From: Candidatus Rhodoblastus alkanivorans
GTDB lineage: Bacteria; Pseudomonadota; Alphaproteobacteria; Rhizobiales; Beijerinckiaceae
Assembly (NCBI RefSeq): GCF_022760755.1
Contig: NZ_JAIVFP010000001.1
Location: 1,778,001 to 1,842,000 of the forward strand
Reading direction: 5' to 3'
DNA length: 64,000 nucleotides
Part shown: positions 16,416 to 24,752 of the stretch, piece by piece
How positions within the stretch are numbered: the first letter of the stretch is position 1
Layout: each line of letters starts with the position of its first letter
Notes under the pieces: generated by a model
The model's database searches: none
The model's input: the letters and a program-made list of their open reading frames with translations, nothing else
Told to the model about the DNA's origin: nothing
Translations under genes and position numbers: made by a program

Positions 16416-18104
16416 ATGGGGTTCAGCATTCTGGGAGGCCTTTTGCCGCTGAAACGCCGCGAGGCTTTGAAGGACGCCTTCGCGGGCCTGACTCTTGCCT
16501 CGATGAACGCGCCGCAGGTTCTCGGATATACGCGAATCGCAGGAACGCCGGTCGTCACCGGGCTCTATACCGTTCTGCTGCCGCTCGTCGGCTTCGCGCT
16601 GTTCGGATCGTCGCGCCATCTGGTGGTGGCCGCGGATTCCGCCACCGCCGCGATCTTCTCCAGCTCGCTGTCGCGCATGGCGCCGGCGGCAAGCGAGAAA
16701 TATATGGCGCTCGTCGGCATGCTGACCTTGCTGACGGCGCTCCTGCTGCTGCTCGCCCGAATTTTCAAGCTGGGATTCCTCGCGGATTTCCTGTCCCGCA
16801 CGGCTTTGGTCGGCTTCCTGACGGGCGTCGGAATCCAGGTCGGGGTCGCCATGCTGCCCGACATGCTGGGCGTCAAGGCGGAGTCCCACCGCACGCTCGT
16901 CCAGTTCTGGGACGTCCTGCTCGGCCTGCCGCGGCTCAATCAGTTCGATCTTGGCCTGTCGGTTCTGGTTGTCGGCGCGATCCTGCTGGGCAAGCGCTTC
17001 ACACCGCATTTCCCGGTCGCGATGATCGTCGTCCTCGGCATGATCGCGGCCAGCGCGGGTTTCGATTTCGCCAGCCATGGCGTGGCTTTGATCGGCCCGG
17101 TTCCCGGCGGCCTGCCGTCTTTGCGCTGGCCCGACGTGTCCTTGCAGGAGACGCTCGCGCTTCTGCCCGTCGCGGGCTCCTGTTTCGTGATGATCATCGC
17201 GCAAAGCGCTGCGACCTCGCGCGTCTATGCCCTGCGTCACAAGGAGCGGGTGGACGAAAACGCCGACATTCTCGGCCTCGCCGCGGCCAATGCCGGCGCC
17301 GCGCTCACGGGCGCCTTCGTCGTCAACGGCAGCCCGACCCAGACCGCGATGGCCGACAATGCCGGAGCCCGCAGCCAGGTCGCGCAGCTGACCTTCGCCG
17401 CGATCGTCGCCGTCGTGCTGGTCGCCCTGACCGGCCCGCTGCAATATCTGCCGCATTGCGTGCTGGCGAGCATCGTCTTCACCATCGCCGTCGGCATGGT
17501 GGACATCAAGGGTCTCAAGGCGATTCTGAAGGAGGACGCCGGCGAGTTCCGCCTCGCCGCGCTGACCGCGGCGGCCGTTCCCGGAATCGGGGTCGAGCAG
17601 GGCATCCTGCTGGCGATCGCGCTGTCGCTGGTCCGCCACGTCCGGCATTCCTACCGGCCGCAAATTTCGATCCTGGCGCCTAACGCCCTCGGACGCTGGG
17701 AGCCGACGCGGGCAAGGCCCGGCCTGCAAACGGCGCCGGGCCTGATCGTCTACCGCTTCGCGGCCGATCTGTTCTACGCCAATGTCGATCGTTTCGCCGA
17801 CGAGGCGCGCGACCTCATCGCCGCGGCGCCGTCGCCGATCCGCCATTTCGTGATCGACGCTGGCGCGCTGACCGATATCGACTTCTCCGCCGCGCGAAGC
17901 CTTCGCGATCTGCTCGCCGAACTCGCGACCAAAAACGTCGAAGTCGTCATGGGCCGCGTCAGCGCGGACCTGCGCAATGATCTCGATCGTCACGGGATCG
18001 TGGAGGCGCTCGGCGCCGACAGGATTTTCTCCACGCTGCATCAGGCGCTGACGGCTGTTGGAATCGATCCGAATGCGATGGAGCGCGCCAATACGCGCCC
18101 ATGA
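16416..18104 (+). CDS. SulP-family anion transporter with STAS domain
   Basis: Inner-membrane transporter of 562 residues. It has an N-terminal SulP signature region (DAFAGLTLASMNAPQVLGYTRIAGTPVVTGLYTVLLP split over about 22-60), 10-12 membrane helices to about residue 410, and a C-terminal STAS domain (about 430-545; HFVIDAGALTDIDFSAARSL). Substrate could be sulfate, bicarbonate or another anion. It begins 47 bases after the transposon end and is co-oriented with moaE. SulP genes next to a P-type ATPase suggest an ion-homeostasis block broken by the transposon (inference). Confidence 0.9.
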   Translation: MGFSILGGLLPLKRREALKDAFAGLTLASMNAPQVLGYTRIAGTPVVTGLYTVLLPLVGFALFGSSRHLVVAADSATAAIFSSSLSRMAPAASEKYMALVGMLTLLTALLLLLARIFKLGFLADFLSRTALVGFLTGVGIQVGVAMLPDMLGVKAESHRTLVQFWDVLLGLPRLNQFDLGLSVLVVGAILLGKRFTPHFPVAMIVVLGMIAASAGFDFASHGVALIGPVPGGLPSLRWPDVSLQETLALLPVAGSCFVMIIAQSAATSRVYALRHKERVDENADILGLAAANAGAALTGAFVVNGSPTQTAMADNAGARSQVAQLTFAAIVAVVLVALTGPLQYLPHCVLASIVFTIAVGMVDIKGLKAILKEDAGEFRLAALTAAAVPGIGVEQGILLAIALSLVRHVRHSYRPQISILAPNALGRWEPTRARPGLQTAPGLIVYRFAADLFYANVDRFADEARDLIAAAPSPIRHFVIDAGALTDIDFSAARSLRDLLAELATKNVEVVMGRVSADLRNDLDRHGIVEALGADRIFSTLHQALTAVGIDPNAMERANTRP

Positions 18105-18300
18105 CCCGGAGGTTCATGCTCTCTTTTGCCGCCCATGGCATGAGCGCGGCCGGAGGAATGAACGGTTCTCGTGGTCGAAACGACGGTCGAGGCGACGCCT
18201 TGCTGGTTTCATCCCGACCGAATTGGTCTTTCCGCGGGCGATGCGCCGGCTATAAACTGCGCCAGACCTTTCCCTCTCTCCCGGGCCAAGCAAAGATCGC

Positions 18301-18765
18301 ATGCCTCGCCATAATGTTCGCGTCCAGCCGCAAGATTTCGACGCCGCCGCCGAGAGCGCGGCGCTGACGCGGGGGCGCGCCGATATCGGCGCCGTCGTCA
18401 GTTTCATCGGCCTGTGCCGCGACGAGGCCGGGACGCTCGAAGCGCTGGAGCTTGAGCATTATCCAGGCATGGCGGAGGAGGAGATCGACCGCATCGTCGA
18501 CGAGGCCGAGAGCCGCTGGCCGTTGCTCGGCGTCACCGTGATCCATCGCACCGGCAAGATCCTGCCCGGCGAGCAGATCGTGCTCGTTCTCTGCGCCAGC
18601 GCCCATCGCGCGGCGGCTTTCGCGGCGGCGGAGTTCCTGATGGATTTCCTCAAAAGCCGCGCGCCATTCTGGAAAAAGACGCATCGCGCCGACGGCAGTC
18701 AGGGAGACTGGGTCGCGGCGAAGGACGACGACGAGGCCGCGTTGAAGCGCTGGAGCCCAGAATAG
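18301..18765 (+). CDS. moaE: Molybdopterin synthase catalytic subunit MoaE
   Basis: Catalytic subunit that, with MoaD thiocarboxylate, converts precursor Z to molybdopterin. The 154-residue protein shows GAVVSFIGLCRDE, LELEHYPGMAEEEI, IHRTGKILPGEQIVLVLCAS, HRAAAFAAAEFLMDFLKSRAPFWKK (family-typical; Lys of FWKK contacts substrate) in order. Length is normal. It would usually follow moaD directly; here 7.4 kb separate them. The 196 bp upstream hold no recognised gene. Confidence 0.94.
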   Translation: MPRHNVRVQPQDFDAAAESAALTRGRADIGAVVSFIGLCRDEAGTLEALELEHYPGMAEEEIDRIVDEAESRWPLLGVTVIHRTGKILPGEQIVLVLCASAHRAAAFAAAEFLMDFLKSRAPFWKKTHRADGSQGDWVAAKDDDEAALKRWSPE

Positions 18766-18885
18766 CGAGCCGTTGGCGTATGCCAGAGCGAGCGGACCAA
18801 GCTTAGCGAGCGGTTGGCGCATGCCAGAACGAGCGTTGACCAAGAACCTCGAGCGGTTGGCGCATGCCAGAGCGAGCGTTGACCG
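18764..18885. repeat. Three tandem ~42-bp repeats (GAGCGGTTGGCG family)
   Basis: Copies begin near 18767, 18808 and 18851, each containing GAGC[C/G]GTTGGCG[T/C]ATGCCAGA followed by GCGAGCG. Related sequence occurs at 127-160 inside potH and, more degenerate, at 40785-40860. They lie between moaE and the convergent PadR gene. Confidence 0.75.
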
Positions 18886-18906
18886 GCGCCCGGGCGCCGG
18901 CCCGCC

Positions 18907-19539
18907 TTAAAGCCGCTCGATCTTGCGGGCCGCTTCGTCGATGATGTCGGCGACCTCGAACAGGAGCTTCTTGTCCGCCGCTTCCGCGAGGCGCTGCTGC
19001 AAAGCCGTGCGCAGATTGTTCATGGCGCGGGCGACAGGGCCGGCCTCCATCGGCATGACACGCTCGCCGACGGCGTCGAGCCGCGCCAGAACCGCGTTGG
19101 CCTCGGTCCGGTTTTCGTCGAGGAACGCCTTGCCGGCTTCGGTCAGGCGAAATTGCCTTTTGGCGCCTTCGGATGCTTGAGCCTCGATCTGGCCGGTTTC
19201 CTCCAGCAGAGCAAGCGTCGGATAGACGATGCCGGGGCTTGGCGCATAGGCGCCGCCGGTGCGGGTTTCGATTTCGCGGATCAGGTCATAGCCGTGGCGC
19301 GGCTCGGTCTCCATGAGTGCCAGGAAGACGAGCTTCAGCGCGCCGCCCTCGAACATCCGGCGCTTCTCGCCGCGCCCGAAGCCATGGCGTCCGAGCGACC
19401 CTTCGGCCCCCTCGAACATCTGGCGGCCGCGCCGGAAATGACGGCCGAACGGCCCCTCGCTCATGCCCTGTTCCCTTTCGCCGAATTCCGGTCCGCCGCG
19501 CTGAAAGCCATGGCCGCGGCCCTTGAATTGTCCGAGCAT
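18907..19539 (-). CDS. PadR-family transcriptional regulator
   Basis: DNA-binding repressor-type regulator of 210 residues. A Gly/Arg/Phe-rich N-terminal extension (about 1-62) precedes the PadR winged helix (LKLVFLALMETEPRHGYDLIREIE...APSPGIVYPTLALLEETGQI, about 66-110) and a C-terminal dimerisation helix region. Two ATATATCTT-type sites lie upstream of its start, one inside the leader, so autoregulation is likely. Effector and targets are not evident; no divergent target gene exists, the next gene being ilvE convergently spaced upstream on the same strand. Confidence 0.88.
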   Translation of the reverse strand: MLGQFKGRGHGFQRGGPEFGEREQGMSEGPFGRHFRRGRQMFEGAEGSLGRHGFGRGEKRRMFEGGALKLVFLALMETEPRHGYDLIREIETRTGGAYAPSPGIVYPTLALLEETGQIEAQASEGAKRQFRLTEAGKAFLDENRTEANAVLARLDAVGERVMPMEAGPVARAMNNLRTALQQRLAEAADKKLLFEVADIIDEAARKIERL

Positions 19540-19550
19540 GTATTATCTCC

Positions 19551-19675
19551 GATATATCTTTTTGAGGTGGATGAAAAGCCGGTGCGCGCCCAATTCCTTC
19601 ATGGGGCCGGCGCCGGACCCAGAGCGGAATGTTCTATTCCGCTTTAGATAGGTAAAGATATATCTTAGATATAAA
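19551..19675. promoter_or_regulatory. Operator-like palindromes upstream of padR
   Basis: GATATATCTT at 19551-19560 (11 bases before the padR ATG) and AGATATATCT, a perfect 10-bp palindrome, at 19656-19665 within AGATATATCTTAGATATAA. PadR proteins often bind such AT-rich palindromes; binding by this one is inferred. Confidence 0.5.
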
Positions 19676-19696
19676 CGCCGTCAAGGGCCGGACAAA

Positions 19697-19727
19697 GAAA
19701 AACGGCCGCCCGAACGGACGGCCGCCT
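19697..19727 (-). terminator. Rho-independent terminator of ilvE
   Basis: On the minus strand: GC-rich hairpin CGGCCGTCC / GGGCGGCCG with TTCG loop followed by TTTTTC, 28 bases after the ilvE stop. Confidence 0.8.
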
Positions 19728-19754
19728 TACACATGCAAATTTCGCTGGTGCGCC

Positions 19755-20654
19755 TTATCGGGCCAGGGCTTCCGCCGCCACCTTGGGCTGGACTTCGTCG
19801 GTATAGGCCTCGATCAGGCCGCGCGAGATCGCGCCCGGAACGAAATTATAGGGGCCGATTTCGGAAACCGGGGTGACCTCGGCGCCCGTGCCGCAAATGA
19901 AACATTCCTCGAAGCCCGAAAGCTCCTCCGGCATGATCCGGCGCTCGTTGACCTTGATTCCCTTGGCCTTGGCGAGGCCGATCACGGTCTGGCGGGTGAT
20001 GCCGTCCAGAAAGCAGTCGGCGATCGGGGTGTGGATTTCGCCATCCTTGGTGAAGAAAATATTGGCGCCGGTGCATTCGGCGACGCGGCCCTGCCAGTCG
20101 AGCATCATGGCGTCGGCATAGCCGCGGCGCTCGGCGCGATGCTTGGAGATGGTGCAGATCATATAGAGGCCGGCGGCCTTGGAATGGCACGGCGCGGTCA
20201 TCGGATCGGGGCGGCGGTATTCGGCGACGTCGAGCTTGATGCCCTTCATCTTGGTCGCGATGTCGAACATCGACGGCCAGTCCCACACCGCGATCGCGAC
20301 ATGGATCGTGGCGTGCTGGGCGGCGACCGCCATCATTTCCGAGCCGCGCCAGGCGACCGGGCGGACATAGCAGTTCTTGAGGTTGTTTTTGGCGACGACC
20401 AGATCCTTGGCCGCGATCAGCTCCTCGACCGAATAGGGAACGGCGAAATCGAGCAGCTGGGCGGAATTCTTGAATCGCTCGGAATGTTCGCGCGATTTGA
20501 AGATGACGCCGCCATAGGCGCGCTCGCCCTCGAACACGCAGGAGGCGTAATGCAGGCCGTGGGACAGGACATGAAGCTTGGCGTCCTTCCACTCGACCAG
20601 CGCGCCGTTCATCCAGATATAGCCGTCGCGTTGGTCGAAGGGCAGCACAGACAT
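19755..20654 (-). CDS. ilvE: Branched-chain amino acid aminotransferase
   Basis: Class IV PLP aminotransferase, 299 residues, interconverting Leu/Ile/Val and their 2-keto acids in the cytosol. Visible features are SHGLHYASCVFEGERAYGG near residue 31, HSKAAGLYM containing the expected PLP-lysine Lys (about 163), DAMMLDWQGRVAECTGANIFF and FICGTGAEVTPVSEIGPY, as in IlvE. Length is normal. It is divergent from a MarR gene with a palindrome between them, which suggests shared control, and ends in a clear terminator. Confidence 0.95.
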   Translation of the reverse strand: MSVLPFDQRDGYIWMNGALVEWKDAKLHVLSHGLHYASCVFEGERAYGGVIFKSREHSERFKNSAQLLDFAVPYSVEELIAAKDLVVAKNNLKNCYVRPVAWRGSEMMAVAAQHATIHVAIAVWDWPSMFDIATKMKGIKLDVAEYRRPDPMTAPCHSKAAGLYMICTISKHRAERRGYADAMMLDWQGRVAECTGANIFFTKDGEIHTPIADCFLDGITRQTVIGLAKAKGIKVNERRIMPEELSGFEECFICGTGAEVTPVSEIGPYNFVPGAISRGLIEAYTDEVQPKVAAEALAR

Positions 20655-20710
20655 GGCGGAATCCTCGAAATCGTCCCGATAGGAAGGCTTGACGACTAAA
20701 CCCCGACCTG

Positions 20711-20737
20711 AAATATGTCAATAGACCTGACGTATTT
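20711..20737. promoter_or_regulatory. Operator-like inverted repeat between ilvE and marR
   Basis: AAATATGTCA-N7-TGACGTATTT: 10-base arms with one mismatch, centred in the divergent ilvE/marR intergenic region. Likely binding site of the MarR protein encoded at 20763 (inference). Confidence 0.55.
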
Positions 20738-20762
20738 CGACCGGGCTCGGGAGGACGGCCGC

Positions 20763-21293
20763 ATGACGGACGCTTTGCAGCGCAGGGGCGCGTCGCCCGC
20801 GCGCCCCGAGCTTAAGGCGGGTTCGGGGCCGATGTTCGACCTGATCGAGCTTTTTTTCTTCGCCTATCGCGATTTCGTCGGCGACGCCGATCGTCTGCTC
20901 ATGCGTTATAATTTCGGCCGCGCCCATCATCGCGTGCTTTATTTCGTGGATCGCCGGCCGGGCCTTTCGGTTGCCGAACTGCTCGACCTCTTGAAAATCA
21001 CCAAGCAGAGCCTGTCTCGGGTGCTGAAGGACCTGCTCGACCAGAATTACATCGAACAGCGGCCGGGCCTGCTCGACCGCCGCCAGCGCCTGATGTTTCC
21101 GACCGCGAAGGGCGAGGCTTTGGCGCTGGAGCTGGCGGAGCTGCAATCGCGCCGTTTCGCCCGGGCGCTCGCCACTTTGCCCGAAGGCGCGCGCGCACAG
21201 GCGGCGGCCTTTCTCGCCGCCGTGCGGGACCCGGAAAATCGCGACCGCGCGCCAAAGGAATCGCCAAGAGAGGCGCCAGGAGAGCCCAGATGA
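20763..21293 (+). CDS. MarR-family transcriptional regulator
   Basis: Winged-helix regulator of 176 residues. The core is FDLIELFFFAYRDFVGDADRLL, ARHHRVLYFV-like helix, then LSVAELLDLLKITKQSLSRVLKDLLDQNYIEQ (recognition helix) and GLLDRRQRLMFPTAKGEALA (wing), a standard MarR layout. The start at 20763 has GGGAGG eight bases upstream; the TTG/ATG at 20715 lies in the operator. The ATG of the response-regulator gene overlaps its stop, so it is first gene of a three-gene operon with a two-component system. Confidence 0.88.
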   Translation: MTDALQRRGASPARPELKAGSGPMFDLIELFFFAYRDFVGDADRLLMRYNFGRAHHRVLYFVDRRPGLSVAELLDLLKITKQSLSRVLKDLLDQNYIEQRPGLLDRRQRLMFPTAKGEALALELAELQSRRFARALATLPEGARAQAAAFLAAVRDPENRDRAPKESPREAPGEPR

Positions 21294-22024
21294 ACGATGC
21301 GGAACTCCACCCCCTGGCGGACGACGCCCTCCACCTGCTGATCGTGGACGACGACCGCCGCATCCGGCAATTGCTGAAACGCTATCTGCAAGGCGAGGGC
21401 TATCGGGTGACGGCCGCGGAAAGCGCCGAGGCCGCCTATGACCATCTGCGCGGGCTCCATTTCGATCTCATCATTCTCGATGTGATGATGCCCGGGCAGA
21501 GCGGCGTGGAATTCGCGGCGAAAATCCGCGCCGAAAACACGCCGCTCGCGGAAGCGCCGATCTTGATGCTCACCGCGCGCTCCGACACCGAGGACCGCGT
21601 CAAGGGCCTCGAAGCCGGGGCCGACGACTACATGGCCAAGCCTTTCGAGCCGCGCGAGCTGGCTTTGCGCGTCGCTTCGATTTTGCGCCGCGCCGCGCCG
21701 CGCGCGCCCGCCCAGACCGCTCCGGGCAAGAACGCCGTGCGCTTCGGCGAATACACCTTCGATCCCGACCGCGGCGAATTGCGCCAGGGCGACGATGTGA
21801 TCCGGATTACGGAACGCGAGCGCGAAATGCTGCGAATCCTGGTGGAAAAGCCCGGCGAGACGGTGTCGCGCGAGGCGCTCGGCGGCGGAGGTGGCGCGGC
21901 GAATGAGCGCACCGTGGACGTGCAGGTCAACCGCCTGCGCCGCAAGGTCGAGACCGACCCCACCAATCCCCTGCATCTCCAGACCGTGCGCGGCCTCGGC
22001 TACAAGCTGGCGATCGAAAGATGA
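21290..22024 (+). CDS. OmpR-family response regulator
   Basis: Two-component response regulator of 244 residues. The receiver domain (about 13-135) carries LLIVDDD, phospho-acceptor Asp in LIILDVMMPG, MLTARSD and the Lys of KPFEPRE; the C-terminal winged helix (about 150-240) has ITEREREMLRILVEKPGETV, VDVQVNRLRRKVE and VRGLGYKL. It overlaps marR upstream and the kinase gene downstream by four bases each, so kinase and regulator are a cognate pair. Regulon unknown. Confidence 0.93.
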   Translation: MNDAELHPLADDALHLLIVDDDRRIRQLLKRYLQGEGYRVTAAESAEAAYDHLRGLHFDLIILDVMMPGQSGVEFAAKIRAENTPLAEAPILMLTARSDTEDRVKGLEAGADDYMAKPFEPRELALRVASILRRAAPRAPAQTAPGKNAVRFGEYTFDPDRGELRQGDDVIRITEREREMLRILVEKPGETVSREALGGGGGAANERTVDVQVNRLRRKVETDPTNPLHLQTVRGLGYKLAIER

Positions 22025-23388
22025 ATTCGGCCTGGCGGGTCTTTTTTCCGGCGTTGCGGCTATGGCGGATGTTCACGCGCATGCTCGCGGGGGTCATGCC
22101 GAAGGGGCTTTACGCGCGCTCGCTGCTCATCGTCATCCTGCCCATGGTTCTGCTGCAATCGGCGGTGGCTTTGGTCTTCATGGAGCGCCACTGGCAGATG
22201 GTGACCTTTCGCCTCTCCAACGCGGTGACCCAGGACATCGCCGCTTTGATCGACATCTATCGCGATTTCCATAGCCTCGATCCCGACAACAGCAAGCTGG
22301 AGGACATAGCGCGCCGGCGCCTCAAGCTCGACGCCGAAATCCTCCCGCCCGGGCCGCTGCCGCCGGCTCTTCCAAAGCCCTTTTTCTCACTGGTCGATCG
22401 CGCCATGTCGAGCGAGATCCAGAAACAAATCCACCTGCCGTTCTGGATCGACACGGTGGGGCGCTCGGATTTCATCGAGGTGCGCGTGGACATGGGCGAC
22501 GCCATCCTGCGGGTCGTGGCGCTGCGCAGCCAGGCCTATGCCTCCAACACCCATATTTTCATCATCTGGATGGTCGGCACGTCGCTCGTGCTGATCACGG
22601 TCGCGATTCTGTTCCTGCGCAACCAGATCAGGCCGATTCTCGCGCTTGCCGACGCGGCGGAGGAATTCGGCAAGGGCCGCGAGATCGAATTCCGCCCGCG
22701 CGGGGCGCGAGAGGTGCGGCGCGCGGCCTATGCTTTCCTGGAAATGAAGCGGCGCATCGAGCGCGCCATGGAGCAGCGCACCACCATGCTCAACGGGGTG
22801 AGCCACGATCTGCGCACCATCCTCACCCGCTTCAAGCTTTCCCTCGCCCTGCTTGGCGACGACGCGGAGGCGGAGGAACTGACCGCCGACGTCAATGAAA
22901 TGCAGCGCATGCTCGAAGCCTATCTCGCCTTCGCCCGCGGCGACATCGGCGAGGGCGCGGCCCCGACCGATATTCCGGCCATGCTTGAAACTTTGCGCCA
23001 GGAGGGCGAGCGCCTTGGTCATGACACGGAAGTTCTCTACTCTGGCGAACCGGTCGCCACGGTGCGGCCCGACGCCTTCAAGCGTTGCCTCGCCAATCTG
23101 CTCAACAATGCGGCGCGCCATGGCGACCGCATTCGTCTCGAAGGCTCATGCGACACGAAATTCCTGCAAATTCATATCGATGACGACGGGCCGGGCATTC
23201 CGGCCGGGGCTCGGGAGGACGTGTTCCGGCCGTTTGTCCGCCTCGACGAGGCACGAAACCAGGACGAGGGCGGCACCGGCCTCGGCCTCGCCATCGCGCG
23301 CGACATCGCCCGCTCGCATGGCGGTGAAATCTTTCTCTCCACCAGCCCGCTCGGCGGCCTGCGGGCCAGCGTCCGGGTTCCGGTATAA
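22021..23388 (+). CDS. EnvZ-like sensor histidine kinase
   Basis: Membrane sensor kinase of 455 residues: TM1 (about 35-57), periplasmic domain, TM2 (about 178-200), HAMP ([19 protein letters not shown]), dimerisation H-box with His262 ([20 protein letters not shown]), and HATPase_c with N-box ([12 protein letters not shown]), G1 (DDDGPGIP) and G2 ([14 protein letters not shown]). The Pro usually following HDLRT is Ile. Forms a pair with the overlapping OmpR-type gene. EnvZ-like by layout; stimulus unknown. Confidence 0.92.
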   Translation: MNSAWRVFFPALRLWRMFTRMLAGVMPKGLYARSLLIVILPMVLLQSAVALVFMERHWQMVTFRLSNAVTQDIAALIDIYRDFHSLDPDNSKLEDIARRRLKLDAEILPPGPLPPALPKPFFSLVDRAMSSEIQKQIHLPFWIDTVGRSDFIEVRVDMGDAILRVVALRSQAYASNTHIFIIWMVGTSLVLITVAILFLRNQIRPILALADAAEEFGKGREIEFRPRGAREVRRAAYAFLEMKRRIERAMEQRTTMLNGVSHDLRTILTRFKLSLALLGDDAEAEELTADVNEMQRMLEAYLAFARGDIGEGAAPTDIPAMLETLRQEGERLGHDTEVLYSGEPVATVRPDAFKRCLANLLNNAARHGDRIRLEGSCDTKFLQIHIDDDGPGIPAGAREDVFRPFVRLDEARNQDEGGTGLGLAIARDIARSHGGEIFLSTSPLGGLRASVRVPV

Positions 23389-23399
23389 GGCATAATTCC

Positions 23400-24248
23400 A
23401 TGAATTTGGTCGAAATCGCTCTGAACGATCTTTCCGGCGCGGAAACCTTTCCGCTCGACGCCTTGATGACGCTTCGCCAGAAATGGGCCGAGGCGAGGGG
23501 GCCGCTCCTCGAAGCGCTGAACCTTTTCGCCTCGGGCGCCGATCGCAGCCCGGAAAACGCTGAAAAGGTCTTTTTCGGCCTTCATCTCATGGCCGAAAAA
23601 CGCGAGACCGAGGCATGGGCGCCCCTGCTCGCCGTGGCGATGGAGCGCGAGATTCTCTACGATATGATCGGCGACGCGACCTCGGAAACGCTCCCCGCTA
23701 TCCTGCTCAGCCTTTATCCGGGCGATCTCGACGGGCTGAAAAAGCTGATCGAGGCGCCGCAGGCCGACGATTGGGGCCGCGTCGCGGCGCTCGAATGTTT
23801 TTCGGCTATCGCCGCGGATGGCCAGATTCCGATGGACGAGGCCGTGGCTTTTCTTTCCAAATGTTTCGAGACGCTGCAGCCCCGCGAAAACCACCCGGTC
23901 TGGTATGGCTGGCAGGGCTGCGTCGCGCTGCTGGGCCTGAGCGAACTGGAGCCGTCGGTCGCGCGCGCCTTCCGCCAGGGCCTGGTGGAGAAGAATGTCC
24001 TGACCTTCGAGGATTTCCAGGCCGATCTGCGCGCTAGCCGCGCCGCCGCCGACCGTCGCGAGCTTTTCGAAGAGCGGGGGATCAAGCCGATCGACGATGC
24101 GTTGGACGCCCTGGCCGTTTTCGACGTGGACGAGGACGACCTGCCCGAGGCGCCGGCGGAAAACCCCCTGAAGAATGTCGGCCGTAACGACCCTTGCCCC
24201 TGCGGTAGTGGCAAGAAATACAAAAAGTGCTGTTTGGCTGCGGAATGA
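23400..24248 (+). CDS. DUF1186 protein with C-terminal SEC-C zinc motif
   Basis: A 282-residue protein. Residues about 1-215 form an all-helical DUF1186-like region ([42 protein letters not shown]). The C-terminus is a SEC-C zinc-binding motif ([20 protein letters not shown]), as found at the tail of SecA and many unrelated proteins. No catalytic motif was seen. It starts 11 bases after the kinase gene and could share its transcript. Function unknown. Confidence 0.85.
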   Translation: MNLVEIALNDLSGAETFPLDALMTLRQKWAEARGPLLEALNLFASGADRSPENAEKVFFGLHLMAEKRETEAWAPLLAVAMEREILYDMIGDATSETLPAILLSLYPGDLDGLKKLIEAPQADDWGRVAALECFSAIAADGQIPMDEAVAFLSKCFETLQPRENHPVWYGWQGCVALLGLSELEPSVARAFRQGLVEKNVLTFEDFQADLRASRAAADRRELFEERGIKPIDDALDALAVFDVDEDDLPEAPAENPLKNVGRNDPCPCGSGKKYKKCCLAAE

Positions 24249-24270
24249 GACGCGGCTTTCAAATCGAACG

Positions 24271-24370
24271 ATGAGGCCATCATTGCGAGCAGATCTAAGC
24301 AATCCGTCGTCGTGTTTTGGCGGACTGAGTGGCGGATTGCTTCGTTACCGCCGTAATGACGGCCTTATTT
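24271..24370. repeat. Dispersed palindromic intergenic element
   Basis: Imperfect 100-bp inverted repeat: ATGAGGCCATCATTGCGAGC at the left pairs with CCGTAATGACGGCCTTA at the right, and inner AGCAATCCG pairs with CGGATTGCTT. CATTGCGAG/GCAATCC modules are characteristic of widespread short repeats in proteobacteria. The remainder of the 251-bp gap 24249-24499 holds no gene. Confidence 0.6.
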
Positions 24371-24499
24371 GGTCGCGATAGTGACGATCTATTATTGATT
24401 TGTCTTATAGGGCATTTCCCCGGCTCGTTCCTTGCCTTCCGGCACGATCCTTGGCCTGGAACTTGCTTCAATCTTAGGCAAATTCATCCGGGGACCCAT

Positions 24500-24736
24500 A
24501 TGCCGCTTTATTCCTACAAATGCGCCGATTGCGGGAAGGAATCCGAACTTCTGATGCGTTCGGACGACAAAGCTGTCTGTCCGGCCTGCGGCGGCGAGAA
24601 GATGGAGCGCCTGCCCTCCTGGCTGGCGCCGGAGCTGAAATCCGACGCCATTCGCAAGTCATGGCGCGCGGCGGCGGCGCGCGAGGGCGACGCCAGCAAT
24701 TTCAGCAAGGCGGAGCGCAACACTTTCAAGAAGTGA
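24500..24736 (+). CDS. FmdB-family zinc-ribbon protein
   Basis: A 78-residue protein beginning MPLYSYKCADCGKESELLM with a second CPACGG pair: a four-Cys zinc ribbon typical of FmdB/CxxC_CxxC_SSSS regulatory proteins. A short helix-rich tail (SWRAAAAREGDASNFSKAERN) follows. The family was named from formamide/amidase regulation, but most members have no proven role. It converges on the EF-G-like gene, 16 bases away. Confidence 0.85.
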   Translation: MPLYSYKCADCGKESELLMRSDDKAVCPACGGEKMERLPSWLAPELKSDAIRKSWRAAAAREGDASNFSKAERNTFKK

Positions 24737-24752
24737 CGCCGCCGCTCCCTGT

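Noticed and set aside
18764-18885. Possible CRISPR array
   Set aside because: Only three imperfect ~42-bp units with no variable spacers of constant length; units continue without spacer. No CRISPR array was seen anywhere in the window.
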